The translations under genes and the position numbers were made by a program. From assembly GCA_017643385.1 (NCBI GenBank), contig JAEPNN010000010.1, positions 62,001 through 126,000 of the forward strand: DNA of 64,000 nt. Reading direction: 5' to 3'. The notes beneath the pieces are model-generated. The model saw only the letters and a program-made list of their open reading frames with translations. It did no database searches and was not told where the DNA came from. The stretch comes from Dinoroseobacter sp. (lineage in GTDB: Bacteria > Pseudomonadota > Alphaproteobacteria > Rhodobacterales > Rhodobacteraceae). Positions 18,596 to 27,517 of this stretch are shown in pieces (positions within the stretch are counted from its first letter, which is position 1; each line of letters begins with the position of its first letter).

Positions 18596-19756
18596 ATGCA
18601 GTTTGGATTGAGCGACGAACAAGACATGATCGTCTCGACTGTTCGCAGTTTCGTTGAAAACGAGATTTATCCGCACGAAGCCGAAGTTGAGCGCACAGGG
18701 CACGTTCCAGAAGAACTGGGTCAGGAAATCAAACAAAAATGCATCGACCTGGGGTTTTACGCCTGTAACTTTCCCGAAGAGGTCGGGGGTGCTGGGTTAA
18801 GCCATCTGGACTTCACGCTGGTTGAACGTGAACTGGGGCGCGGCTCTATGGCGCTTACGCATTTTTTCGGACGCCCACAAAACATCCTGATGGCTTGTAA
18901 TGAGGCACAACGAGAACGTTACCTGCTTCCTGCCGTTCGGGGCGAACGCATGGATGCCTTGGCAATGACTGAACCTGATGCAGGCTCAGATGTGCGTGGA
19001 ATGAAATGTGCTGCGGTAAGAGAGGGTGGGGATTGGGTCGTCAATGGATCCAAGCATTTCATCTCAGGGGCGGAGCACGCGGATTTCTTCATCGTCTTTA
19101 TTGCCACTGGCGTCGATGAGACCCCGAAAGGTCCAAAGAAACGCATCACAACATTCCTTGTAGATCGAGGCACACCAGGTTTCGAGGTGCGCGAAGGCTA
19201 CAACTCGGTCAGCCACAAGGGATACAAGAACTATGTTCTTTATTTTGACAATTGCCGCCTGCCAGATGCGCAGGTGCTTGGCGAAGTTGATGGTGGCTTC
19301 GCCGTCATGAATGAATGGCTTTATGCCACCCGTCTTACCGTTGCCGCGTTTTGCGTTGGTCGTGCGCGAAGGTGTTTTGACTATGCGCTGAACTATGCGG
19401 CCGAGCGCAAGCAATTCGGGCAAGCCATTGGAAAATTCCAGGGTGTCAGCTTTCAGATCGCGGATATGATCACCGAGATTGATGCGGCGGATTGGCTGAC
19501 ACTCGCGGCGGCCTGGCGCCTCGATGCGGGACTGCCCGCAAACCGCGAGATCGCTAGCGCAAAAGTTTACGCTTCCGAAATGCTCGCGAAGGTCACGGAT
19601 ACGACCTTACAGATTTTCGGCGGTATGGGCCTTATGGATGATTTTCCGATCGAGAGGTTCTGGCGGGATGCGCGGGTGGAACGCATCTGGGATGGAACGT
19701 CGGAAATCCAGCGGCATATCATTAGCCGAGATCTCTTGCGCCCATTGGGGGCATGA
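18596..19756 (+). CDS. acyl-CoA dehydrogenase (CaiA-like candidate)
   Basis: A 386-residue FAD flavoprotein. The start at 18596 is preceded by GGAGAG at good spacing. Acyl-CoA dehydrogenase signatures are ALAMTEPDAGSDVRGM (FAD/substrate loop), AERKQFGQAIGKFQGVSF, and IFGGMGLMDDFPIERFWRDARVERIWDGTSEIQRH (split here by description: GGxG...E.F.RDAR then IWDGT). At the position where medium-chain enzymes carry the catalytic Glu (YEGT), this protein has Asp366. It overlaps the acyl-CoA synthetase gene by four bases and lies in an operon with a CaiD-like hydratase, so oxidation of a betainyl-type CoA ester such as gamma-butyrobetainyl-CoA is the best guess. Electron transfer would go to ETF (family knowledge). 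Confidence 0.85.
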   Translation: MQFGLSDEQDMIVSTVRSFVENEIYPHEAEVERTGHVPEELGQEIKQKCIDLGFYACNFPEEVGGAGLSHLDFTLVERELGRGSMALTHFFGRPQNILMACNEAQRERYLLPAVRGERMDALAMTEPDAGSDVRGMKCAAVREGGDWVVNGSKHFISGAEHADFFIVFIATGVDETPKGPKKRITTFLVDRGTPGFEVREGYNSVSHKGYKNYVLYFDNCRLPDAQVLGEVDGGFAVMNEWLYATRLTVAAFCVGRARRCFDYALNYAAERKQFGQAIGKFQGVSFQIADMITEIDAADWLTLAAAWRLDAGLPANREIASAKVYASEMLAKVTDTTLQIFGGMGLMDDFPIERFWRDARVERIWDGTSEIQRHIISRDLLRPLGA

Positions 19757-21795
19757 TGTCCGGGATAGAGCGTCTTCTGCGTCCCAAAAGTATTGCCGTG
19801 ATCGGCGGCGGGGCATGGTGTTCCAACGTCATTGAACAATGCGGGAAGATCGGATTTGCAGGAGAGATCTGGCCTGTTCATCCGTCCCGAGAGGTCGTTG
19901 GTGGACTGAAAGCCTTCAAGGCGCTTGCGGATCTTCCAGAGGCACCGGATGCGAGCTTTATAGGGATCAACCGAAACAGCACCATTGAGGTCGTACGTGC
20001 ATTGTCGGCGCAAGGGGCTGGGGGGGCTGTTTGTTTCGCGTCCGGGTTTCTGGAAGCGCAGGCGGAAACTGAAGATGGCGCTGCAAAGCAACGTGAACTT
20101 TTGACCGCAGCGGGCGATATGACGATCCTTGGGCCGAATTGTTATGGGTTTCTGAATTATCTTGACGGTGCAGCGCTTTGGCCGGACCAGCATGGCGGTG
20201 TCTCTGTGGATCGTGGCGTTGCGATTGTTACGCAATCTTCCAATATCGCGATCAATCTGACGATGCAGGACAGGGGGTTGCCCATCGCCTATATGGTGAC
20301 CGCCGGCAATCAGGCGCAAACCGGAATTTCCGCTATTTCACAAGCGCTTCTGGACGATGATCGCGTTACCGCGTTGGGCCTTCACATCGAAGGGCTCGAC
20401 GATCTACGTGCGTTTGAAGCTCTTGCTGCTAAGGCATGCGCGTTGGGCAAGCCTATTGTGGCGCTCAAGGTTGGAAAGTCGGAGCAAGCCAGATCCGCAG
20501 CCGTTTCGCATACAGCGTCTTTCTCTGGAAGCGATGCAGGTGCAGACGCTTTGCTCCGGCGTTTGGGAATTGGGAAGGTTGCTTCCTTGCCGGCTTTGCT
20601 TGAGACACTGAAACTGCTGCATGTTGTGGGGCCTTTGCCGTCAAACCGAATTGCATCGATGTCATGCTCTGGGGGCGAGGCAAGCCTGATGGCGGATACG
20701 GCGCACGGATCGGCGTTGTGCGTTCCCCCCCTTGACCCCGATCAAAAGGCGGCCCTCAGAAATGCACTCGGTCCGAAGGTCGCGCTGGCAAATCCGCTTG
20801 ATTATCACACCTATATTTGGGGTGATGTAGACGCGCTCACCAAAGCATTTTCCGCGTTGATGATCGGTGATCTCGCGATGGGCTGCGTTGTGCTGGATTT
20901 TCCGCGCAGTGATCGTTGTGATGCAAGTGACTGGGAAGATGTGATCGATGCGGTGGCGCAAACCCAGAAAGCGTCAGGCAAGCCGGTAGCCATCCTTGCG
21001 TCTCTGAAAGAGACGATACCAGAAGCAGTCGCATCTCGTCTGGTTGAGCTTGGAATAGTCCCTTTTGCCGGTATGGACGAGGCGATAGAGGCGATGGAGG
21101 TGGCTGCGTGGCTTGGCGCGCGACCGAGGAGCGTGCCGGAACCTTTGATCATTCCCCGGCCAACTGGACCCTCAAGGCTTTTGAGCGAGCGTGATGCAAA
21201 GTCTGCCTTGCGCGACGCAGGCGTTGAAGTGCCCAGATCGGTTCATGTCAACTGCAGCGCTGCACTTGAAACTGCTGCAAATGAAATTGGCTTTCCGATC
21301 GTGCTGAAAGGAGAGGGGATTGCTCATAAAACCGAAGTCGGCGCTGTGGTGGTCGGACTTCAATCAACCACAGACTTGCTTCGCGCGGCGAATGCAATGC
21401 CGACCGATACCTATCTGGTCGAAGAGATGGTGACCGATACTATTGCAGAGCTTCTCGTGGGGGTAATTGCCGATCCCGCGCATGGGTATGTGCTTACGCT
21501 TGCTGCAGGTGGGACGCTAACGGAATTGATTGAAGATCGCGCCTGCGTTCTGCTGCCCGCAACACGCTCAGAGATTGGTGATACGCTGTCTCAACTTAGA
21601 ATTTCACGGATTTTGGAAGGCTATCGTGGGCGTCCTGCTGCGAACATTAATGCAATATTGGACGCGATTATGGCCGTCACAGCCTATGTTTCGGTTTATC
21701 AACCGGCAGAAATTGAAATCAACCCGTTGATCTGCGGGCGGCAATCCGCTCTTGCTGCAGATGCCCTCATCCGTTTTGGAGACCAACATGAGTGA
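19753..21795 (+). CDS. ADP-forming acyl-CoA synthetase (fused CoA-ligase and ATP-grasp)
   Basis: A 680-residue protein of the ADP-forming acetyl-CoA synthetase superfamily in its single-chain form. The N-terminal CoA-binding Rossmann domain (RLLRPKSIAVIGGGAWCSNVIEQ) is followed by a succinyl-CoA-ligase-like domain with PNCYGFLNY and the phosphohistidine-region motif VSHTASFSGSDAGADALLRR. The C-terminal ATP-grasp domain has FPIVLKGEGIAHKTEVGAVVVGL. The reaction acid + CoA + ATP to acyl-CoA + ADP + phosphate is reversible, so it could either activate the substrate or recover ATP from a CoA thioester. In E. coli the carnitine pathway uses the AMP-forming CaiC; here this enzyme may replace it (inference). 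It overlaps both neighbours (four and eight bases). Confidence 0.87.
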   Translation: MMSGIERLLRPKSIAVIGGGAWCSNVIEQCGKIGFAGEIWPVHPSREVVGGLKAFKALADLPEAPDASFIGINRNSTIEVVRALSAQGAGGAVCFASGFLEAQAETEDGAAKQRELLTAAGDMTILGPNCYGFLNYLDGAALWPDQHGGVSVDRGVAIVTQSSNIAINLTMQDRGLPIAYMVTAGNQAQTGISAISQALLDDDRVTALGLHIEGLDDLRAFEALAAKACALGKPIVALKVGKSEQARSAAVSHTASFSGSDAGADALLRRLGIGKVASLPALLETLKLLHVVGPLPSNRIASMSCSGGEASLMADTAHGSALCVPPLDPDQKAALRNALGPKVALANPLDYHTYIWGDVDALTKAFSALMIGDLAMGCVVLDFPRSDRCDASDWEDVIDAVAQTQKASGKPVAILASLKETIPEAVASRLVELGIVPFAGMDEAIEAMEVAAWLGARPRSVPEPLIIPRPTGPSRLLSERDAKSALRDAGVEVPRSVHVNCSAALETAANEIGFPIVLKGEGIAHKTEVGAVVVGLQSTTDLLRAANAMPTDTYLVEEMVTDTIAELLVGVIADPAHGYVLTLAAGGTLTELIEDRACVLLPATRSEIGDTLSQLRISRILEGYRGRPAANINAILDAIMAVTAYVSVYQPAEIEINPLICGRQSALAADALIRFGDQHE

Positions 21796-22573
21796 TACGC
21801 CAATCAAGACTAAACGAGATGGCTATGTGCTGGAGGTGACGCTTGATCGCCCCAAGGCAAACGCCATCGATCTGGCAACCAGTCAGATCATGGGTGAGGT
21901 CTTCACGGAGTTCAGAGATGATCCTGAGCTTCGTGTGGCTATCATCACAGGGGCAGGTGAGAAATTCTTCTGCCCTGGATGGGATCTCAAAGCGGCCGCT
22001 GACGGAGATGCGGTTGACGGAGATTATGGCAAAGGGGGATTTGGGGGGCTGCAAGAGCTGCGTGGCCTGAATAAGCCCGTGATCGCAGCCGTAAATGGGA
22101 TCTGTTGTGGCGGTGGGTTGGAACTGGCGCTTTCTGCAGACATTATTCTAGCGGCCGATCACGCAACTTTTGCACTGCCTGAGATCCGGTCCGGTACAGT
22201 GGCTGATGCAGCGAGTGTGAAGCTGCCCAAACGAATTCCACACCATATCGCGATGGAGATGCTTCTGACGGGACGCTGGATCGAAGCGGAAGAGGCCGCG
22301 CGCTGGGGGATGGTCAATCATCTGTATCCCGCAAGCGAGTTGATGGATCAGGCGCGGTCTACCGCAGCTCTTCTCGCCTCGGGGCCTCCGCTTGTATATG
22401 CGGCAATCAAAGAGATCGTGCGTGAGGCGGAAGATATGAAGTTTCAGGATGCCATGAACCGGATTACGAAAAGTCAGTTCGCCACGGTCGAGACACTTTA
22501 CAGATCTGAAGATCAAATGGAGGGCGCGCGCGCCTTCGCAGAAAAACGCGATCCCGTTTGGAAGGGGAAATAA
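21788..22573 (+). CDS. caiD: enoyl-CoA hydratase, carnitinyl-CoA dehydratase (CaiD)-like
   Basis: A 261-residue crotonase-fold protein, started at the ATG at 21788 that overlaps the previous stop (ATGAGTGA); a longer frame exists but lies inside the upstream gene. The oxyanion-hole segments are FFCPGWDLKAAADGD and NGICCGGGLELALSADIILA. GWDLKAAA followed by GGFGGL and KPVIAAVNG is the pattern of CaiD, the crotonobetainyl-CoA/carnitinyl-CoA hydratase of E. coli, more than of generic crotonases. FALPEIRSGTVADAASVKLPKRIP carries the catalytic-loop region. It supports a carnitine-like substrate for the whole operon. Two bases separate its stop from the short leader of the next gene. Confidence 0.83.
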   Translation: MSDTPIKTKRDGYVLEVTLDRPKANAIDLATSQIMGEVFTEFRDDPELRVAIITGAGEKFFCPGWDLKAAADGDAVDGDYGKGGFGGLQELRGLNKPVIAAVNGICCGGGLELALSADIILAADHATFALPEIRSGTVADAASVKLPKRIPHHIAMEMLLTGRWIEAEEAARWGMVNHLYPASELMDQARSTAALLASGPPLVYAAIKEIVREAEDMKFQDAMNRITKSQFATVETLYRSEDQMEGARAFAEKRDPVWKGK

Positions 22574-22575
22574 AC

Positions 22576-23505
22576 ATGCCTTTGTCGATGAACAGAAACG
22601 TCTTCATCACCTGTGCCATCACCGGATCCGGAAGCACGCAGGACCGAAGCCCCAAAGTGCCACGTAGCCCGAAAGAGATCGCGGACGCGGCAATCGACGC
22701 GGCAAAAGCGGGCGCCGCCGTTGTCCATTGCCATGTGCGCGATCCCGAAACCGGTGTTCCGTCCCGCAAGCTGGAATACTACCGGGAAGTCACAGACCGT
22801 ATCCGGGATGCGGAGGTTGACGTTGTTCTCAACCTGACAGCGGGCATGGGCGGCGACATGATGTTCGGCTCAACCGAGGCCCCCCTGCCTGCAAACCCTG
22901 ATGGAACCGACATGATCGGTGCAACGGCGCGAGTGGCGCATATTGCGGAATGCCTACCGGAAATCTGCACGCTCGATTGTGGGACCATGAATTTCGCAGA
23001 AGCAGATTATGTCATGACCAATACGCCCGGCATGTTGCGCGCGATGGGGGCCATGATGACAGAGCTTGGGGTCAAGCCTGAGATTGAGGCGTTTGATACG
23101 GGTCATCTTTGGTTTGCCAAGCAACTTGTGGAGGAGGGGGTTCTCACTTCCCCGGCGCTCGTCCAGCTTTGTATGGGCGTGCCGTGGGGCGCGCCCAATG
23201 ATCTGAATACCTTTATGGCAATGGTGAACGCTGTTCCGTCTGACTGGGCATGGTCAGGCTTCAGCCTCGGGCGAGATCAGATGCCGTATGTTGCAGCTGC
23301 AATTCTCGCAGGCGGGAACGTTCGCGTCGGGCTCGAAGATAACCTGTTTCTTGAAAAAGGGGTTCTTGCCACGAATGCCCAGCTTGTTGAGCGGTCAGTG
23401 ACGATCATTGAAAATATGGGGGCAAAGGTCATCGACCCAGAAGAGGTGCGTGCGCAGCTTGGGCTGACTAAACGCGCACCGGTTGCAAGCCGACCTGCCT
23501 GCTGA
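22576..23505 (+). CDS. beta-keto acid cleavage enzyme (BKACE, DUF849 family)
   Basis: A 309-residue TIM-barrel protein of the BKACE family. These Zn enzymes condense a beta-keto acid with acetyl-CoA and release acetoacetate and a new CoA ester. It shows NVFITCAITGSG at the first strand, the zinc motif VHCHVRDPETG (His51 and His53), LNLTAGMGGD, and the C-terminal NVRVGLEDNLFLEKG. In Pseudomonas the dehydrocarnitine-cleaving member (CdhC) makes betainyl-CoA; that role fits the CaiD-like and MttB-like neighbours, but BKACE members also cleave other keto acids and the specificity is not readable here. The start is placed at the ATG at 22576, three bases after the hydratase stop. It ends the five-gene operon. 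Confidence 0.85.
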   Translation: MPLSMNRNVFITCAITGSGSTQDRSPKVPRSPKEIADAAIDAAKAGAAVVHCHVRDPETGVPSRKLEYYREVTDRIRDAEVDVVLNLTAGMGGDMMFGSTEAPLPANPDGTDMIGATARVAHIAECLPEICTLDCGTMNFAEADYVMTNTPGMLRAMGAMMTELGVKPEIEAFDTGHLWFAKQLVEEGVLTSPALVQLCMGVPWGAPNDLNTFMAMVNAVPSDWAWSGFSLGRDQMPYVAAAILAGGNVRVGLEDNLFLEKGVLATNAQLVERSVTIIENMGAKVIDPEEVRAQLGLTKRAPVASRPAC

Positions 23506-23826
23506 GGGCGAACGCGTTTGAATATCTAAGCGGATAAAGCAGAGGCGGTCGGCGCGGTTTGTCAGGATGTTGACCGAGATTCACAACGTCTGCTCGAGAT
23601 CGTCCTATCACTCCGGCCTGAAACTGGACCAACACTGGCCGCGAGAGGGGGATTGGGGATGGCGAGGAAGCGCGATATCGCCTCGCCGTAGCTATTTAAA
23701 AATATGCCTAACGGGTTGATGCTTTGACATGGACGTCTCCCAACTAGAGATGATGTCAAAGGTATTGCAGGTGTCTCAAAGTCCCACTTCGACCTTGATT
23801 ACAAACGTCCATAGGTTTGTCGGATG
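23506..23826. other. intergenic region between convergent operons
   Basis: About 320 bases between the BKACE gene and the convergent racemase-family gene. I see no protein-like frame and no strong hairpin with a T-run; transcription end signals are not recognisable. Confidence 0.4.
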
Positions 23827-24468
23827 TTAAAGCGTCTCGAAGGCTCGGCACAATCGTGCAGCCGCGGTTACGCCGTCAATCACATTTGGTGCAACCCGTT
23901 TTGCGAAGTCGTCTCTGATCGATACGACCCCAGAGCATCCCAGAATGATATTTCGCGTGTCGTCAGGAAGCTGGTTCGCTGCATGTACGAACTTCTCCAG
24001 AGCTAGGCTGGGATCATTTGATAACGTCAGCACCGGAACATGCGCTGCCTCGACAAGACTGATGTGTTTTGCATGTCCCTGATCCAGAATATTCGCGGAT
24101 ATTACAGGTACAGCTTCTGCAACTGTTGTGATGATTGCGGTTTGGCCAGACATCAGGGCCGCAAAGATGAAGCTTGCCTGTCCGATCCCGATGACCGGAC
24201 ATTTGGCGACCTCCTGCGCTTGGGCGAGACCTGTGTCGTCGAAACACGCGATTATTATCGCGGTTGGGTCTTTCTCCGAGGCTTTGCGCACCAGCTCCAG
24301 AAGCGGTGGGATCGCTAGGGCACCGTCTTTAGCGCCTTCAATGACCACGGGTCCGGCCGTTGATGTCCATCCCTCAAACTCAAGGTCTGGCACCGACAGG
24401 CGCGCGGCTTCGAGCGCGCTTTCCGTCATTGCCTCTGTACTGTTGGGATTGATCATGATGACAGGCAT
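23827..24468 (-). CDS. Asp/Glu/hydantoin racemase family protein
   Basis: A 213-residue protein of the Asp/Glu/hydantoin racemase superfamily. It has the opening INPNSTEAMTESALEAA, the first catalytic-Cys region AIIIACFDDTG and the second, NIILGCSGVVS; both cysteines are present, as in racemases that use two Cys as acid and base. GIGQASFIFAALMSGQTAIIT lies between them. It is the last gene of the PotABCD-type transport operon, four bases after the second permease, so it probably acts on the imported compound or a product of it. Racemase, hydantoin racemase or decarboxylase activity cannot be separated by eye. Confidence 0.8.
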   Translation of the reverse strand: MPVIMINPNSTEAMTESALEAARLSVPDLEFEGWTSTAGPVVIEGAKDGALAIPPLLELVRKASEKDPTAIIIACFDDTGLAQAQEVAKCPVIGIGQASFIFAALMSGQTAIITTVAEAVPVISANILDQGHAKHISLVEAAHVPVLTLSNDPSLALEKFVHAANQLPDDTRNIILGCSGVVSIRDDFAKRVAPNVIDGVTAAARLCRAFETL

Positions 24469-24472
24469 AAGG

Positions 24473-25309
24473 TTAGACCATTCCTTTGCCAGCGTCAGAG
24501 GATGTGTCCTTACGGCGTGAAATCAACCAAAGCGCCAGAAAGAAGAACCCAATGATGAAGAACGAAAAGAGGGTCGTTAGTGTTCCCAGCGCAAAGATGA
24601 CGGGCGAGGTGACGTTTGTCGTCATGCCGAAGATTTCTAAGGGCAGCGTGTTGTAGCTTCCGGCTGTCAGCAATGTTCGTGCAAATTCATCATAGCTGAG
24701 CGTGAAACCAAAGAGCGCCACACCCAGAAGCGACGGTGCGATAATGGGAAGGACGACATATGCAAAGGTCTGCCACGCGCTGGCCCCTTGATCACGCGCG
24801 GCCTCTTCAAAGCTTTTATCAAAGCGGTTGAAAACGGCGAACATGATCAAAAGACCGAAGGGGAGGGTCCAGGTCAGTTGACTGCCAAACCCGGAACTGG
24901 CCCAGTGAACCGGCAGACCCAGTTGATTGTAGATCAGGCCAACACCTAGTGAGATTAGGATCGACGGTATGACCAAAGATGCGATGGCCAGATAAAACAG
25001 CACTGTTGCACCGCCAAAGCGTTTGCGAAAGGCAAGACCGCCCAGCACAGACACAACGACTGTTGTGACCATCACAATGAGGCCCAAGGTGAAAGACCGG
25101 CGGAAACTGCCCCAGATGTCTCCCACGGCTTGTTCTTGGAACAAGTCGCGGAACCAATAGAGCGAGACGCCGTCCATCGGAAATGTCAGACCGCCTTGCG
25201 GGCCCTGAAAGCTCAGAATGCCAATGGTTACGATCGGTCCGTAGAGGAACAGGACAAAGAGCGCAAAGAAGGCGGAGAGGATATAGAAACTGCGGCTGCG
25301 ACGCTCCAT
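24473..25309 (-). CDS. ABC transporter permease (PotC-type)
   Basis: A 278-residue inner-membrane permease with six helices. The first is at about residues 8-32 (FYILSAFFALFVLFLYGPIVTIG). The EAA loop for contact with the ATPase reads EEAARDQGASAWQTFAYVVLPIIAPSL, the standard pattern of polyamine/betaine-type importers. One base separates its start from the stop of the other permease gene (25311), so they are translated together. It probably imports the substrate of the MttB/CaiD/BKACE enzymes (context inference). Confidence 0.87.
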   Translation of the reverse strand: MERRSRSFYILSAFFALFVLFLYGPIVTIGILSFQGPQGGLTFPMDGVSLYWFRDLFQEQAVGDIWGSFRRSFTLGLIVMVTTVVVSVLGGLAFRKRFGGATVLFYLAIASLVIPSILISLGVGLIYNQLGLPVHWASSGFGSQLTWTLPFGLLIMFAVFNRFDKSFEEAARDQGASAWQTFAYVVLPIIAPSLLGVALFGFTLSYDEFARTLLTAGSYNTLPLEIFGMTTNVTSPVIFALGTLTTLFSFFIIGFFFLALWLISRRKDTSSDAGKGMV

Positions 25310-25310
25310 C

Positions 25311-26159
25311 TCAAAGCTCCTTGCGAATGTCGACGAGCCGCAAAAGCAACCCGATCACAATGAGAACGGTGGCCAGCAAGATCACAGCAGTGGCTGATGC
25401 CGATGGATACTGCAGCAGACTAATATCGTTTGAAATCAGACGCCCCACATTTGCGCGTTGGCTGCCAGACATGAACCGCACGGTGATAAAATCGCCCATC
25501 ACCAGGGTTGTGACGAAAATCGTGCCGATCATGATCCCTGGCTTGCAGAGCGGGATGATCACATGGCGCAGGGTTTGCCAACCTGACGCCCCTCCGTCGC
25601 GCGCAGCCTCGATCAGAGAGCGGTCAATCCGCATCATAGAGTTGAAGATCGGGACCACCATGAACAACGTGTAGAGGTGGACAAAGGCGAGGATGACGCT
25701 GAAGTCGGAAAAGAGTAGCCATTCGAGCGGTTCGTCGATCACACCCCAGGATATCAAAGTGGTGTTGGCCAGACCGTTGCGCCCCAAAAAGGGGATCCAT
25801 GAAATCATGCGGATGATGTTCGAGGTCCAGAACGGAATGGTGCAAATCAGGAAGAGCGCGATCTGCCATTTCAGCGTACGCACTTCGAACGCAAGAAAAT
25901 ACGCAACCGTAAAGCCGATCGTCAGGGTCAGCGCCCAAGTGATCGCCGCGTATTTAAAGGTATTGAAGAAGACGGTGTAGGTGACGGAAGAGCCAAACAG
26001 AAATTCGTAGTTGTCGAATTGGAAGGCGGGATAGATCGAGTACTCGGTGGCCCCCCAAAAGCTCACAATGACGATCATTATGATGGGTCCGACCAAAAAG
26101 GCCAACAAGATCAGCGCCATTGGGGCCGCCTGGATCCATGCCGTCATTTGTTTTGTCAT
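25311..26159 (-). CDS. ABC transporter permease (PotB-type)
   Basis: A 282-residue permease. I place the start at the ATG at 26159 (MTKQMTAWIQAAPM), since the longer frame begins inside the upstream gene. Six helices are visible, with the first at about 10-32, and the EAA loop reads IEAARDGGASGWQTLRHVIIPLCKPG. It forms the heterodimeric channel with the PotC-type protein. It is preceded by an intercistronic hairpin at 26182-26205 that probably lowers permease expression relative to the binding protein. Confidence 0.87.
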   Translation of the reverse strand: MTKQMTAWIQAAPMALILLAFLVGPIIMIVIVSFWGATEYSIYPAFQFDNYEFLFGSSVTYTVFFNTFKYAAITWALTLTIGFTVAYFLAFEVRTLKWQIALFLICTIPFWTSNIIRMISWIPFLGRNGLANTTLISWGVIDEPLEWLLFSDFSVILAFVHLYTLFMVVPIFNSMMRIDRSLIEAARDGGASGWQTLRHVIIPLCKPGIMIGTIFVTTLVMGDFITVRFMSGSQRANVGRLISNDISLLQYPSASATAVILLATVLIVIGLLLRLVDIRKEL

Positions 26160-26181
26160 TGGACTTCCGAACTCAGGAGAT

Positions 26182-26205
26182 GCGCAGGGGCCTGAGCCCC
26201 TGCGC
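26182..26205 (-). terminator. intercistronic hairpin (attenuator) between binding-protein and permease genes
   Basis: GCGCAGGGGC, a four-base loop, and GCCCCTGCGC form a perfect ten-base-pair stem in the mRNA eight bases after the binding-protein stop and before the first permease start. There is no T-run, so it is more likely a stabiliser or partial terminator that sets a high binding-protein to permease ratio, as known for E. coli malE-malF type arrangements. Seen: the perfect stem. Inferred: the role. Confidence 0.65.
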
Positions 26206-26212
26206 AAGAACA

Positions 26213-27487
26213 TCAAGCAGCGATAAACTCGTTCCACTTGCGAACCATGTACTGGTTCTCGTCCATGACGGAGTTCCAGCAGGCGACAGCGCCCATACGG
26301 TCATAGAAAGAGCCACCATCACGGACTTCACCGGAACCAGCCAGCTTGTCACCGAATGGCGAAGTGATGTCGCCGGTGCTTTCTTTGCCTTCGAACCAGT
26401 AGCCCCACTCGTTTTCGGACATGAACTCTTTGGAGGTCTCTGGAACAGCAGAGTAATAGCCCTGACGCATCAGGAAGCCGCCGACCCAGCCGGACAAGTA
26501 CCAGTTGATGTATTCGTAGGCCGCATCCAGTTCCATGCCGGACAGCGAGGCCGAAAGACCAATGCCGCCACCCCAGCTGCGATAACCTTCTTTGAGCGGT
26601 TGATAGACACATGGAATGCCTTGGCTGCGAACAGCAGTGATTGCAGGCGACCACATGGACTGAATGACAACTTCGCCAGAGGCCATCAGTTCAACCGACT
26701 CTGAGAAGGACTTCCAGAAGGCGCGGAACTGACCGTTCTTCTTTGCCTCAGTAAAGATCGCAATGGTTTTGTCGATCTCTTCGCGGGTCATATTGCCCTT
26801 ATCGCCATAGGCGATCTCGCCCATTGCTTCACAGACCATGGCCATGTCCATGATCCCGATGGAGGAGATGTCGAGGATCGAGGCTTTGCCGGCAAATTCG
26901 GGGTTCAGCAGCTCTGTCCAGGATTCAATCGGGCGACCGATCAGGTCTGGGCGAATGCCTAAGGTATCAGCATTGTAGATGGTTGGGATGAGGGTCATCC
27001 AACCACTTTCGTTGTCTACGAAGGAGGTGCCGCCAGGGCCTTCGACGAACCCGACGGTGTGGGGCGCTGTACCTTGTGCGATTGTGCTCTCAGGGGTCAG
27101 CTTACCGTTGCGGAAAATGCCGACGATCTTGTCATAGTTGGCGATTTTGCTGGCATCCATCGCCTGTAGGTTGCCTGATGGCCAGACCTTCTTGGCGACG
27201 AAGTATTCGATGTCGGCGATGTCAAAGCTGTCTGGCTGTGTTGCAGCGCGCTGGGTAACGCTGTCTGTATCAAGTGCTGTCATTTCCAGCGTGATGCCGA
27301 GGTCTTCTTTCACCTTGGTGGCCACCTCATTGAGGTTGGACACGCCTGTGCCGAACTGGCGCAGAGTGATGTTTTTGCTTTCCTGACCCATTACCATTGG
27401 GGCGGGAAGCGCTGTTGCCGCCAGGGCGGCGGCACCGGATTTTAGCAGCGTCCGGCGGCTGTAGCGAACCTTAGGAATAGTCGTCAT
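26213..27487 (-). CDS. ABC transporter substrate-binding protein (PotD-type, Tat signal)
   Basis: A 424-residue periplasmic binding protein of the PotD/spermidine-putrescine type. The N-terminus has a twin-arginine signal (SRRTLLK, then a hydrophobic stretch to PAPMVMGQE), so it is probably folded before export by Tat. The body contains LRQFGTGVSNLNEVATKVKED, AGKASILDISSIGIMDMAMV and YINWYLSGWVGGFLMRQGYYSAVP. An AGAGAGG lies at good distance before the start. The ligand is unknown; betaine, carnitine-like or polyamine compounds fit the cluster. Confidence 0.87.
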   Translation of the reverse strand: MTTIPKVRYSRRTLLKSGAAALAATALPAPMVMGQESKNITLRQFGTGVSNLNEVATKVKEDLGITLEMTALDTDSVTQRAATQPDSFDIADIEYFVAKKVWPSGNLQAMDASKIANYDKIVGIFRNGKLTPESTIAQGTAPHTVGFVEGPGGTSFVDNESGWMTLIPTIYNADTLGIRPDLIGRPIESWTELLNPEFAGKASILDISSIGIMDMAMVCEAMGEIAYGDKGNMTREEIDKTIAIFTEAKKNGQFRAFWKSFSESVELMASGEVVIQSMWSPAITAVRSQGIPCVYQPLKEGYRSWGGGIGLSASLSGMELDAAYEYINWYLSGWVGGFLMRQGYYSAVPETSKEFMSENEWGYWFEGKESTGDITSPFGDKLAGSGEVRDGGSFYDRMGAVACWNSVMDENQYMVRKWNEFIAA

Positions 27488-27517
27488 TGATTGATCCTCT
27501 CTGTTGATCAGCGATGC

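Noticed and set aside
19567-20319. 250-residue minus-strand frame
   Set aside because: Lies opposite the acyl-CoA synthetase and dehydrogenase genes, which have clear family motifs; the antisense product has no recognisable domain.
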